This document shows, in pieces, positions 9,041 through 17,657 of a stretch of 64,000 nt of DNA. Both the position numbers and the translations under genes were made by a program. The notes beneath the pieces are model-generated. The model had not been told where the DNA came from, ran no database searches, and saw only the letters and a program-made list of their open reading frames with translations. Position 1 is the first letter of the stretch. The number at the start of each line of letters is the position of its first letter. Origin of the DNA: Mariniphaga sp040772505 (GTDB taxonomy: Bacteria > Bacteroidota > Bacteroidia > Bacteroidales > Prolixibacteraceae). The DNA lies in assembly GCA_040772505.1 (NCBI GenBank), contig JAXGYA010000002.1:124001-188000 (forward strand). The letters are read 5' to 3'.

Positions 9041-10174
9041 TTACTTTATTTCTGTACTAATATAGTGGTTTGTAGGAACATGTTCAAGGATTTGATCGAT
9101 AAAACGATAAGCTTCCATGCGTATTTCCGAAGGGAAATCATGTTCCGCTTCAGGATATCTGACCTGTAATTTATCCTCTGCATGGAGGAACCGATAAGCC
9201 CCTTTGGCTATTTCAATTCCCTTGATTACCCCTTTGACATCGAAATTACTATCGTTCAAAGGCGAATTGGAAAAAAATGCCCTGGGAGCAAATAGCGCTA
9301 TAATTTCATGGAAATTAAATGGTATTTTATCCCCGTTTAAGTTGTATTTGTCCCTGAACAGCGGCATATACCGGTCTTGCGCAAAGGGGCCCAGCCGCCC
9401 ACCGTACCGTTCATTGGCTGCGAGGCCAATGTCATAATATTCCAATTGCGTCCAGCCACAACTCGATACGATGACCTTCAGTCGTTCATCAAATGCCCCC
9501 ACAAACATAGCATTGTGCCCCCCGAGCGAATGTCCGATGACCCCAATCCGGTCCGGATCCACATCTTCCCGCGCTGTTAGGAGATCCACGCATCGTATAT
9601 GGTAAAATATGGCGGCCATGGTACCGGATTCGTAACGGTCTGCACTAAAATCATAGTTTGCCAACTCCCCAAAACTAGGATAATCAGGTGCAATTACTAT
9701 ATAACCCCGTTCTGCCAATTCTTTTGCATACGCCCGGTTGACGTGGCCTTCGCCGTCAACAATTTTCTTCCCGGCCATTCCGGTGGGGTGCAGGGCCAGT
9801 ATCGCCGGAAGTTTTCCCGTTATACTTTTACGGTATGGAATGTAAAGATATGCAGGGACCCTTTCATCAGCTACTGCCTGGAAATCCAATGTGAGGCGCA
9901 TATAGGTCTTTTCTTTGAGTGTATCTTTTATTTGAATGTCAAAATCAGGTAAAGAAAACCTGTCGGGCAAAGGACCCATAACAGCCTCCATATTGCGCAA
10001 CAACTTCCAGCGGTACTGTTCCCACTCCGAGATGGTTGCAATTTCAACGGAATCGTGATTTTCACTGTTATAAAAGGTGAAACTGCTTCCCTGTGCCCGG
10101 GCTTCTGCATACGCAACGAATAACAGAATATTCAAAACAATAAGTTTCCATCCCGGCTTCAGGGAAATGTACAA
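9041..10174 (-). CDS. Secreted alpha/beta hydrolase (dienelactone-hydrolase/acetyl-xylan-esterase-like)
   Basis: The open frame extends to an ATG at 10330, but the first 52 codons do not look like leader sequence. A TTG at 10174 lies just after a GGGGAGG stretch and starts a good Sec signal (hydrophobic LIVLNILLFVAYA, cleavage near ARAQ), so it is preferred. From that start the protein has 377 residues. IGHSLGG carries the nucleophile at S216, ILALHPTG is the oxyanion-type strand-turn, and PDYPSFGE follows the next strand. The acid is not certain; PEAEHDFP near the C terminus supplies the histidine. The protein probably cleaves an ester on a sugar or lipid outside the cytoplasm. It is the first gene of the six-gene minus-strand run. 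Confidence 0.75.
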   Translation of the reverse strand: MYISLKPGWKLIVLNILLFVAYAEARAQGSSFTFYNSENHDSVEIATISEWEQYRWKLLRNMEAVMGPLPDRFSLPDFDIQIKDTLKEKTYMRLTLDFQAVADERVPAYLYIPYRKSITGKLPAILALHPTGMAGKKIVDGEGHVNRAYAKELAERGYIVIAPDYPSFGELANYDFSADRYESGTMAAIFYHIRCVDLLTAREDVDPDRIGVIGHSLGGHNAMFVGAFDERLKVIVSSCGWTQLEYYDIGLAANERYGGRLGPFAQDRYMPLFRDKYNLNGDKIPFNFHEIIALFAPRAFFSNSPLNDSNFDVKGVIKGIEIAKGAYRFLHAEDKLQVRYPEAEHDFPSEIRMEAYRFIDQILEHVPTNHYISTEIK

Positions 10175-10353
10175 GCCTCCCCTGCCACCTCCCAAGGAAA
10201 GGAACCAAAGAGAAAATATTCCAGGGAATTTACCCGGTAAGTTTTGGAATATTAACCCTAAACCAAGAGTGCTGGGCATGATAGATTTGTAAAACCACCT
10301 GTTTTTAATATGTTTTCTAAATATCGGCATAACGGCATTAAAGGTATTAAATT

Positions 10354-10500
10354 TTAATGGGTTTGGACGTTTATTTTTGCCAATAATTCAATCTCTTCCT
10401 GTTTCAAGACCCGGTTATATACACGCACTTCTTTTATTTGTCCTTTAAAAACATCATGCTGTCCAAAACCAATTTGCATGGGTGCGATTTTAATTTGAAA
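10354..10500 (-). pseudogene. LamG/concanavalin-A-like domain, C-terminal remnant
   Basis: Only the last 45-50 codons read as protein: a GQIKEVRVYNRVLKQEEI stretch, the standard end of a LamG-type jelly-roll domain (G-x-I-D/K-E-V-R-x-Y-N-R followed by an acidic helix). Upstream the frame runs straight into sequence that belongs, on the other strand, to a helicase remnant, so the rest of the gene has been lost. It is probably the tail of a secreted sugar-binding or glycosidase protein. Confidence 0.6.
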
Positions 10501-10516
10501 ATTGAAGTAAATAAAG

Positions 10517-11211
10517 GTGAAAATTGAACCGGAAGTTTCCGATGTCATGATTTCACGGCTCGATACGCTGTTCCTTGCCATGCCCATTTCCTGGAAAGGC
10601 ACACTGCAACAATATGCTGGCCGTTTGCACCGGCTGTTTGAAGGGAAAAAAGAGGCACTCATTTTCGATTACATCGACATCCACGTACGGATGTTTGAAC
10701 GAATGTACAACCGGCGCCTTTCGGGTTATGCTTCAATCGGTTATAAAATGAAAGGGGAACTTTCCTCCAAACCAGAACAAAAAGAGAAAAACGTGGACAT
10801 CATTTTCGATAAAAGTAATTTCTATCCGGTTTTCTCAAACGACATCAATCACGCAAAACGCGAAATCCTGATTGTAAGCCCGTTTGTTACCAGACGACGG
10901 ACGCAGCAAATCATCCATGACCTAACTTCTGCGCTGATAAAAAATGTAAAAGTAACTGTGGTAACCCGTCCGGCAGAAGACTTTCAGAATAAGGATTTAA
11001 CAGCATGGCAGGATGCAATTAAACATTTAGAAACTTCAGGAATCACCTGTTTTTTAAACCGAACATCCACCAAAAATTTGCCATCATCGACCAGAAAACC
11101 GTTTGGTACGGCAGCATCAACCTTCTTAGCTATGGCAGTGCCGAGGAGACTATGATGCGGATTGAAAGCAACAAAATTGCGTTTGAGTTGATGGAAAGCA
11201 TGGAAAAATAA
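10517..11211 (+). pseudogene. DEAD/DEAH helicase with phospholipase D-like domain, C-terminal remnant, frameshifted
   Basis: The frame opens without a real start inside a superfamily II helicase: TLFLAMPISWKGTLQQYAGR and LHRLFEGKKEALIFDYID are the end of the second RecA domain, including the Q-x2-G-R motif VI. A phospholipase D-like module follows. Its HKD motif (H-Q-K then four residues and D, then WYGSINLLSYG) is in a different frame: a T6 tract at 11050-11055 appears to have lost one T, so the first frame ends at 11155 while the continuation reads to a stop at 11211. The N-terminal two thirds are gone, replaced by the LamG remnant on the opposite strand. Such helicase-PLD proteins are often linked to DNA defence or restriction, but this copy cannot be functional. 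Confidence 0.7.
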
Positions 11212-11565
11212 TTAGATTAATTTTTCATGCCTCTTTTCAACAAGTTGTGTATAAGCTTCTTTCATTTTATCCGACAGAAACGACTTATTTATCCAATCAT
11301 TCGCTTTAGATTTGTTTTTTACCATCCGCTTATAAACGCCCTGAATCTGTTTGTCTGTTAGTTCCAAATTTTTACCCAGTTTTTCAAAATGAATCCAATT
11401 CAAATTTTTCTTTTTCCCGGCAAGGGTAAGTGCAAGTTCTTCAGAATCTTCCGGTATTAAAATCGACACATTCAATAAATCATAAGCAGGAGCCAAACCC
11501 CAACCGGAGGGATTTTCCATCATCGAAAAATTCTTAAGGTGCATGTCGTTGTTGCCGGTTAAAAA
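11212..11565 (-). pseudogene. HipA-like kinase, C-terminal remnant
   Basis: The frame has no real beginning: it reads out of the IS630 boundary as FLTGNNDMHLKNFSM, where N-N-D-M-H-x-K-N is the catalytic loop of HipA-type serine/threonine toxin kinases, followed by GLAPAYDLLN, the metal-binding D-L-x-N segment. About 115 residues to the C terminus remain. The N-terminal kinase lobe is missing, so it cannot act as a toxin. Its stop codon abuts the stop of the helicase remnant (11211/11212), a sign of joined fragments. No HipB antitoxin is present. Confidence 0.75.
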
Positions 11566-12004
11566 GCTGAATGAAATTTTGCCGGTGTGTCATAATATTT
11601 TGCATATAATATTTTTCTCTTGGTAAACTTCCATAACCGTTCTATGATGTTCAAATTTGGAGAATAGGAAGGTAAAAACAAAAGCTCAATCCCCAAGCCT
11701 TTTGCTGTCTCTTCAACGAACTTGCAATGCTGATAACGTGCATTGTCCAGGACTATTTTCACGGGCTTGTCCGCATAGCGTTCTTTTATCCGGATTAAAA
11801 AATCAACAATGGTTTGGGCATTTATATCTTTCGTAATTTAGCTGTTGGATTTCAGCTTCGCTGATATTTTTTAGAAGCATATCGTTAAATTATTTGGTGC
11901 AATCTAATTTGATATGTTTCTTTATTTATTTCAAACATTTACCGCATAAGTTGTCAACTTAGTGCAGTTAAATAAATGCGGAAATTTATCTCGTTTTAAG
12001 TATA
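11566..12004 (-). mobile_element. Internally deleted IS630-family element, copy 1 (3' truncated)
   Basis: Read on the minus strand it begins TATACTTAAAACG, followed by a region with the palindrome AAGTTGTCAACTT (11948-11960), then a transposase start encoding MLLKNISEAEIQQLNYERYK. The frame then jumps straight into the C-terminal catalytic part (NAQTIVDFLIRIKERY, IVLDNARYQ, LNIIERLWKF), which keeps the second Asp and the Glu of the DDE triad. The middle of the gene, including the first Asp, is deleted and the junction is out of frame. The same junction occurs in copy 2 at 24.25 kb. This copy stops within FHSA, where the HipA remnant begins, about 35 codons short of the transposase end. Confidence 0.85.
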
Positions 12005-12150
12005 ACACCAGTTTCAACTGCATATTCCAGAGGAAATGGCAGGGCTACGAAACCACCAGACAAACCGGCCACAATATGACGATTGAAGCGTGTCTGATTT
12101 CAAAATGCTCGCCTGTACGTCAAAAAAGGTATAAAGAATAAAAACAGTTA
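12005..12150 (+). other. Unrecognised coding-like remnant
   Basis: Between the IS630 copy and the AraC pseudogene an open plus-strand frame without a start reads NTSFNCIFQRKWQGYETTRQ and ends RQKRYKE at a TAA near 12140. The composition looks like a genuine protein C terminus, but no family was recognised. It may be the tail of a gene cut by the IS630 insertion, or a chance frame. Confidence 0.25.
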
Positions 12151-13035
12151 TTAGAACAATGCTATCACCTTGTTATTAAACTTCTTTTTGTAAACTAAAG
12201 GTGTGTGTCCGGTTATTTCCTTGAACTTCTTTATGAAGTAGGAAACACTGGTGTATCCGCAGTTATAGCAAACTGACGCAACCGAGAGCTCTTCTTCTGT
12301 AAGAAATCGGCAGGCGTGGGTAATTCTTATTTCGTTGAGAAACTGAATAAATGTTTTGTTGGTTCTTTTTTTGAAATACCGGCAAAATGCAGGAACAGAG
12401 AGATTAGCGATTGCCGCAGCTTTTTCCAGTGTCAGTTCCTGATGATAATTGTTGACGGCATATTTATACACTTTATTGAGCCGATCTGAATCGTTTCTGT
12501 TTATTATTTCTGGGCAATTGGACCTGTCAATAGTTGAAATTCTTTATTTGATGCTATTATTTCAAGAATTGAAAAAAGTAAGGTGATTCGTTTAAACCCG
12601 GAAGCTTTACTGATTGCCTCCATTAAAGAGGTAATTTCAAGACGGGTATTCCCTTCTATCTTAATCCCTCTTTGAGAAAGCTGAAGGAGGTCGAGGATAT
12701 TTTTTGATTCGGGCAGTTGCCAAAATTGCTCTCCGAAAACATCTTTTTTTAAAAAGAACAAATATTATTTCAGAAGAAAGGCTGTTGTTTTTTTGCATAT
12801 ACTCTTTATCGCTGTACCACACATGCGGAACATCCTCTCCGATTAATACCAGGTCGCCGGGTGTGAAGCGCTCTATTGAATCTCCAACAATCCGGGTGCC
12901 GGTTCCCCGGACAACCAGTAACAGTTCAACATCCGGGTGGAATTGTAAAGGATTGGAGAAGTATTTAAACTTCATGTGTTCCACATAAAATGAATGGTTG
13001 ATGTTTGCTTCTATTTTTTGAAAAATCGGCAACAT
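12151..13035 (-). pseudogene. AraC-family transcriptional regulator, frameshifted twice
   Basis: Three overlapping pieces in different frames add up to one regulator of about 290 residues. 13035 to about 12750 encodes the N-terminal cupin sensor (FHPDVELLLVVRGTGTRIVG, FTPGDLVLIGEDVPHVW). 12750 to about 12520 encodes the linker helices (FGEQFWQLPESKNI, LQLSQRGIKIEGNTRLEI). 12500 to 12151 encodes the two helix-turn-helix motifs (LTLEKAAAIANLSVPAFCRYF and YNCGYTSVSYFIKKFKEITG). The first shift falls in a T7A5 tract at 12744-12755, the second between 12507 and 12530. It is divergent from the intact catabolic cluster that starts at 13.3 kb and was probably its sugar-responsive activator. Loss of the frame would leave the cluster without its local regulator, unless the shifts are sequencing errors. 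Confidence 0.8.
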
Positions 13036-13071
13036 GTCAATATCGGGATATTTTATGATAAAATACTTTTA

Positions 13072-13100
13072 TTGTATGTAACTGAAATGACCTAACTTTA
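13072..13100 (+). promoter_or_regulatory. Candidate promoter in the araC-cluster divergent region
   Basis: The 281-base gap between the AraC pseudogene and the first cluster gene contains TTG at 13072-13074 and TAACTTTA at 13093-13100, separated by 18 bases. This is close to the Bacteroidota -33/-7 pattern (TTTG and TAnnTTTG), with one mismatch in the -7 box. The remainder of the gap is A+T-rich and shows no strong inverted repeat. It would give a leader of about 210 bases. Weak evidence. Confidence 0.2.
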
Positions 13101-13316
13101 TGCATTGAAATGTTTTATGGACAGACCAAATGATTTGCACTTTCTATAAATTTCATAAAAATAGTAAAAAAATGACTATTTGAAAACGAAAATATAAGTT
13201 TAACCAATAAAGGATAAGATATGAAACGAGCATGGTAATAATTATCACCTACGAAGATGGTTAAATTTCCATGCGAGTTCCATCTGATACCTTGGAGAAT
13301 AAATAATTTTAATCAG

Positions 13317-15368
13317 ATGAAAATATTAATTGGAACTCTTTGTCTTATAATCGCTTTGCCTGCTATATCTCAGGTAAATAACGAAGAAAAAGAAAAATCT
13401 AAAAATATGCACCAGCCCAAATATTGTCTTTTTTACGACAACCATACCATGCCTGCTATCCCTGATGTCGGGAAAAATTTTGATGTGGAAGCATTTACCG
13501 ACAGGATAAAAGATTGCGGGGTTGATTACCTGACATTCCATGCCCGCTGCAACCAGGGCATGGCTTATTATGATACGAAAATAGGAATAAAACACCCCTC
13601 CCTTAAATATGATCTCTTTGGCCGCCTTGCAGAAGCCTGCCTGAAAAAAGATATTTCACTAATGGCCTATTTGCATGCTGGATTGAGCGGCGCTGAGGGC
13701 TTGCAACATCGTGATTGGACAACGATATCTTCTGATGGAAGAGTCTTCAAAGATCCTCCTTTAACTCCCTGGGTAAGAACGATGTGCTTTAATTCTCCTT
13801 ACAGGGATCACCTGATTGCGATGGTAAAAGAGATAGCTGATAACTACCCCGTAGCAGGATTTTTCTTTGACGGACTACAGGCATTTAATTGTGTATGTCC
13901 AATTTGTGTCAGAGAGATGAAAGAAAAAGGTATAGACTATAACAACATTACTGAAGTGGAAAAATTCTCAGAGTTCTCGGCTTTGAGACTGGCTAAGGAT
14001 ATAGCAAAAGTTACGAATGAAATCAATCCGGAATATATTTTAGTCTTTAAAGGAATATCCTTCGAAAATCAGATAGGACTAAGTACTCAGTTAGAGTGTG
14101 TCCATCTACCAACAAATCCGGGAGGCTATGAAATTCTTCCTGTCCTTTCCAGGTATGCAAGAACCTTAGGTGAAATGCCGGTTATATATATTACAGGCCG
14201 ATTTTATGACTGGGGCGATTTTGGCGGATTGAGGCCCGAAGCTGCAATTAAGTCGGAATTGCTCTATGGACTTGCAAACGGAATGCGCCCTAATGTGGGT
14301 GACCATTTTCATCCCCGTGGCAACCTCAACAATGCGGTTTTCGACAGGATTGAAAGAATATACAAGGAATTACAAACCATGGAACCCTGGTTCGATAATG
14401 CCAAAAATATAACCGAAATAGCAATTGTCTATTCGAAAGGTGATGAAAATATTCTTAAACAAGCGATGAGCGATGAACATCTCCGTGCAACTGTAAGGAT
14501 TCTTGAAGAATTGAAACTACAGTTTGACGTGGTTACAACTTTTTCCGACTGGGGCAAATACAAAGTACTGATTATCCCCGATGATATCCCCTTCACTAAT
14601 GAATTAGCTCGTCGGGTAAAGGCCCATATCGCCAAAGGAAAGGCTGTGATATCTTCAGGCAGCTCAGGACTTGACCCTGAACAGAAAAAGTTTGTTCTTG
14701 AAAAAGAATGGGGCGTGAAATATTTGGGCGAAAACAGCTTCGATCCTGCATACTTTACGGTCAGCAAGACGTTCAATGCCGGATTGCCTGATATGCCGCT
14801 TTCTCAATACTCAACTGGAATTGATCTGGAGCCATTGTCCGGGACAAAGGTGGAAGCAAACCTTATTAAACCCTATTTTAACAGGCACTGGGACGGGGAA
14901 TATGCTTTTTATTACACCCCGCCCAACAAGGTCACTGAAAAACCAGCGCTTACCGTCAACGGGAACGTGGCGCATTTCAGCCACAGGATATTTTCCGGTT
15001 ACGCAGACAAGGCGTCAGTGGAGCTGAAAAGAGTGTTCTCAAATGTGCTCGACAGTTACCTACCCAATCCCCTTTTTAAATCTGATAACCTGCCATCATT
15101 TGCCAGGGCATTTGTAACCGAGCAGCCGGGAAGAAGAATGGTACACCTGCTCTCTTATGTTCCCGAAATGAGGGGCAACACCCAGATGATAGAAGAACCG
15201 GTTAAGTTGAATGACGTGAAGATATCACTGCGTATAGACGGGAAAGCGCCTAAAAAAGTTTACATTACGCCGTCTATGAAACCCTTACGCTATAAAGTGG
15301 AAAACGGATATATCAATGTAACAGTTCCTGAGTGTAATGGATATTCGCTCATCGTATTTGAAAATTAA
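13317..15368 (+). CDS. Secreted TIM-barrel glycosidase-like protein (GHL6/GH42-type architecture)
   Basis: The ATG at 13317 is chosen over a GTG/ATG-like start 60 bases upstream because it begins a Sec leader (MKILIGTLCLIIALPAIS). The 683-residue protein has a beta/alpha-barrel first half with VDYLTFHARCNQGMAYY on an early strand, then GFFFDG at 182-186 beside a cysteine pair cluster CVCPIC (192-197). Around residues 400-480 follow YKVLIIPDDIPFTN and GKAVISSGSSGLD, which resemble the class-I-amidotransferase-like trimerisation domain of GH42 beta-galactosidases. This combination matches hypothetical glycosyl hydrolase 6-type proteins. A candidate acid is the Asp in FFFDG; the substrate is unknown. 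It is first in a seven-gene plus-strand cluster with gaps of 7-41 bases. Confidence 0.65.
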   Translation: MKILIGTLCLIIALPAISQVNNEEKEKSKNMHQPKYCLFYDNHTMPAIPDVGKNFDVEAFTDRIKDCGVDYLTFHARCNQGMAYYDTKIGIKHPSLKYDLFGRLAEACLKKDISLMAYLHAGLSGAEGLQHRDWTTISSDGRVFKDPPLTPWVRTMCFNSPYRDHLIAMVKEIADNYPVAGFFFDGLQAFNCVCPICVREMKEKGIDYNNITEVEKFSEFSALRLAKDIAKVTNEINPEYILVFKGISFENQIGLSTQLECVHLPTNPGGYEILPVLSRYARTLGEMPVIYITGRFYDWGDFGGLRPEAAIKSELLYGLANGMRPNVGDHFHPRGNLNNAVFDRIERIYKELQTMEPWFDNAKNITEIAIVYSKGDENILKQAMSDEHLRATVRILEELKLQFDVVTTFSDWGKYKVLIIPDDIPFTNELARRVKAHIAKGKAVISSGSSGLDPEQKKFVLEKEWGVKYLGENSFDPAYFTVSKTFNAGLPDMPLSQYSTGIDLEPLSGTKVEANLIKPYFNRHWDGEYAFYYTPPNKVTEKPALTVNGNVAHFSHRIFSGYADKASVELKRVFSNVLDSYLPNPLFKSDNLPSFARAFVTEQPGRRMVHLLSYVPEMRGNTQMIEEPVKLNDVKISLRIDGKAPKKVYITPSMKPLRYKVENGYINVTVPECNGYSLIVFEN

Positions 15369-15386
15369 TTCTAAAAATATTTTACA

Positions 15387-17648
15387 ATGAAACCTATTGC
15401 AATATTATTTACAATGCTGTACATAACTATGATTTCATGTACAACTACAAATACCAAAACGGCTGAGAGTACCGATATTATTATCGAGAACGAACAGGTA
15501 AAGCTTATTATAGGCAGTGATGGTATTGCCAAAAGCCTGGTGTATAAACCGAAAAATGAGGAGTGCCTGATTTTGGGTGAAAATGTCCCGATATTTACTG
15601 TTACCCAGGAGAGACCTTATAATAATGAGGTTAAACTGGCCCATCCAAATAAGAGAACAACATTCTTTGCCGATACAATTTACAGAGAAGGAGATAACCT
15701 TATTGTTGGCTTTGAAGTGCTTCCGTACGAAGCCATTATAAAAGTGAAAGAAACTCCTGATTACATAAGTTTCCGTTTGGAAGATTTTATCGTCGAACCC
15801 GAAGATTATCCGGCTTATCTTAAAATTACCCCGCCACCCACTTCAGAGCTTTGTATTTTACAATTACCTGTCCGCAACAGGACACATTTTGGGGAATGGC
15901 TGAATGTAAGCTGGGATGATAATTTAGCCATCAATATTCTGGCAACCGACCAGTATGCCCGAATAGATTCTGAAAGGCGCAATGGATATAGGATTATGAA
16001 GGCTGATGCTGTAAAAGAGGTGAAACTTAAAGGTGTTGAAGCTGCCCTGATAGTAAGCGAAACAAAAGATTTTCTTGATAAAATTGCCCGAGTGGAGGAG
16101 GATTATAATCTGCCCCAAGGAGTAAAAAGCCGGAGAGATAGCAGAACAAAGTTATCTTATTACTGGTCTGCCAATGTAAATCCGCAGAACGTGGACAGGC
16201 ACCTGGAATATGCAAAAAAAGCCGGATTTCGTCACATGGTAATATACTATCCATCGTTTCTTAAAGGCAGGGGATACAGAAATCTGGGAGATTATGATTT
16301 TGATCTGGATAAATACCCTAACGGCAAGGAAGATTTGAAAAAAATGCTCTCAAAAATTGAGGAACAGGGAATTGTTCCGGGTGTTCATTTCCTGCATTCT
16401 CATATTGGAAGAGACAGCAGGCTCGTAACTCCGGTTCCTGACCATCGCCTTAACTTGTTGAAATACTATACACTTGCTCAGCCATTAGGAAAAACTGATA
16501 CTGAAGTTTATATTGAACAGAATCCTGAAGGCACAACAACGGCTGACGGGGCAAGAGTATTGAAGATTGGTACTGAACTAATATCGTATGAAGGATATAC
16601 CACTTCTCCGCCCTATATGTTCACCGGATGTCAGCGTGGTGTTGATAAGACAATAGTAAATGCACAGCCTGTCGGATATATTTTCGGACTTCTCGATGTC
16701 AGCGAGTATGGTGCTACCAGCGTTTATATAGATCAGAATACAAACTTGCAGGACGAGATAGCAGAAATACTTGCTGACATCTACGACGCAGGATTTAAGT
16801 TCCTATACTTCGACGGTTCCGAGGGCGTAAACGATCCTTTCTGGTTTCATGTTGCATCAGCACAATATAAGGTGTTCAGACGACTGAACCCGCAACCCAT
16901 ATTTGCAGAAGGGGCAGCGAAAACTCATTTTAGCTGGCACATGCTCAGCGGAGGAAATGCTTTTGACATCTTCAGTCCCGAAGTATTAAAAGATGAAACA
17001 AGGAAATATCCTGCCGAAGAAGCTCCAAGAATGCAGGAAGATTTCACCCGTATAAATTTTGGTTGGTTAGGCTATTGGGTGCCCGATGATAATACTGTCG
17101 GTACCCAACCTGATATGCTGGAATTTGTTACCAGCAGGGCTGCTGCATGGGACTGCCCGGTTTCAATACATGCTAATCTGAATACGTTTGATGCTCACCC
17201 GCGGACAGCAGACAACCTTGAGGTTTTTAGGCGCTGGGAAGAGGTAAGGGTTCAAAACTGGCTTACTGAAGAACAGAAGAAGATGCTGCAAAATCTTCAA
17301 CAAGAGCACATACTGCTGGTGAATGAGAAAAATAATTTTGAATTGGTACCTTATGAACATATTACTGAAGCAGCTAATGGCAGCAAAGAGTTAAGAGCAT
17401 TTATCTTTGAAAGACAAAATGATCTGTATGTTACATACTGGCATATATCCGGAAGTAAAAAACTGGTTTTGCCACTTAATGCTTCTGATATCAAGTTATA
17501 TAAAGATCTGGGACAGGAAGAAAATCTTGTAACCGGACAGGGCAATTCGGTAACAGTGCCCCTGGGTAACAGGCTTTATCTGAAAGCTTCAAATGTATCA
17601 AAAGAAGAGCTTATTGATGCCTTTGCCGAAGCTACAATTATTGACTAA
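15387..17648 (+). CDS. Lipoprotein TIM-barrel glycosidase-like protein, family unassigned
   Basis: The 753-residue protein has a lipoprotein leader ending MISC (Cys18), then a beta-rich N-terminal domain (to about 230). The barrel begins at TKLSYYWSANVNPQNVDRHL. Typical strand ends follow: GFRHMVIYYPSFLKG, GIVPGVHFLHSHIG, GFKFLYFDGSEG and PIFAEGAAKTHFSW. The pattern (acidic residues after strands, H-x-H after an early strand) recalls clan GH-D/GH31-like enzymes, but no family signature was recognised. A C-terminal beta domain ends the protein (LYVTYWHISGSKKLVLPL). It probably sits on the outer membrane and cuts the same glycan as its two neighbours; the next gene begins 9 bases after its stop. 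Confidence 0.55.
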   Translation: MKPIAILFTMLYITMISCTTTNTKTAESTDIIIENEQVKLIIGSDGIAKSLVYKPKNEECLILGENVPIFTVTQERPYNNEVKLAHPNKRTTFFADTIYREGDNLIVGFEVLPYEAIIKVKETPDYISFRLEDFIVEPEDYPAYLKITPPPTSELCILQLPVRNRTHFGEWLNVSWDDNLAINILATDQYARIDSERRNGYRIMKADAVKEVKLKGVEAALIVSETKDFLDKIARVEEDYNLPQGVKSRRDSRTKLSYYWSANVNPQNVDRHLEYAKKAGFRHMVIYYPSFLKGRGYRNLGDYDFDLDKYPNGKEDLKKMLSKIEEQGIVPGVHFLHSHIGRDSRLVTPVPDHRLNLLKYYTLAQPLGKTDTEVYIEQNPEGTTTADGARVLKIGTELISYEGYTTSPPYMFTGCQRGVDKTIVNAQPVGYIFGLLDVSEYGATSVYIDQNTNLQDEIAEILADIYDAGFKFLYFDGSEGVNDPFWFHVASAQYKVFRRLNPQPIFAEGAAKTHFSWHMLSGGNAFDIFSPEVLKDETRKYPAEEAPRMQEDFTRINFGWLGYWVPDDNTVGTQPDMLEFVTSRAAAWDCPVSIHANLNTFDAHPRTADNLEVFRRWEEVRVQNWLTEEQKKMLQNLQQEHILLVNEKNNFELVPYEHITEAANGSKELRAFIFERQNDLYVTYWHISGSKKLVLPLNASDIKLYKDLGQEENLVTGQGNSVTVPLGNRLYLKASNVSKEELIDAFAEATIID

Positions 17649-17657
17649 ATCTTAATT

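Noticed and set aside
10175..10330. ATG start at 10330 for the alpha/beta hydrolase
   Set aside because: The added 52 residues contain no leader pattern, whereas the TTG at 10174 begins a good signal peptide; some uncertainty remains.
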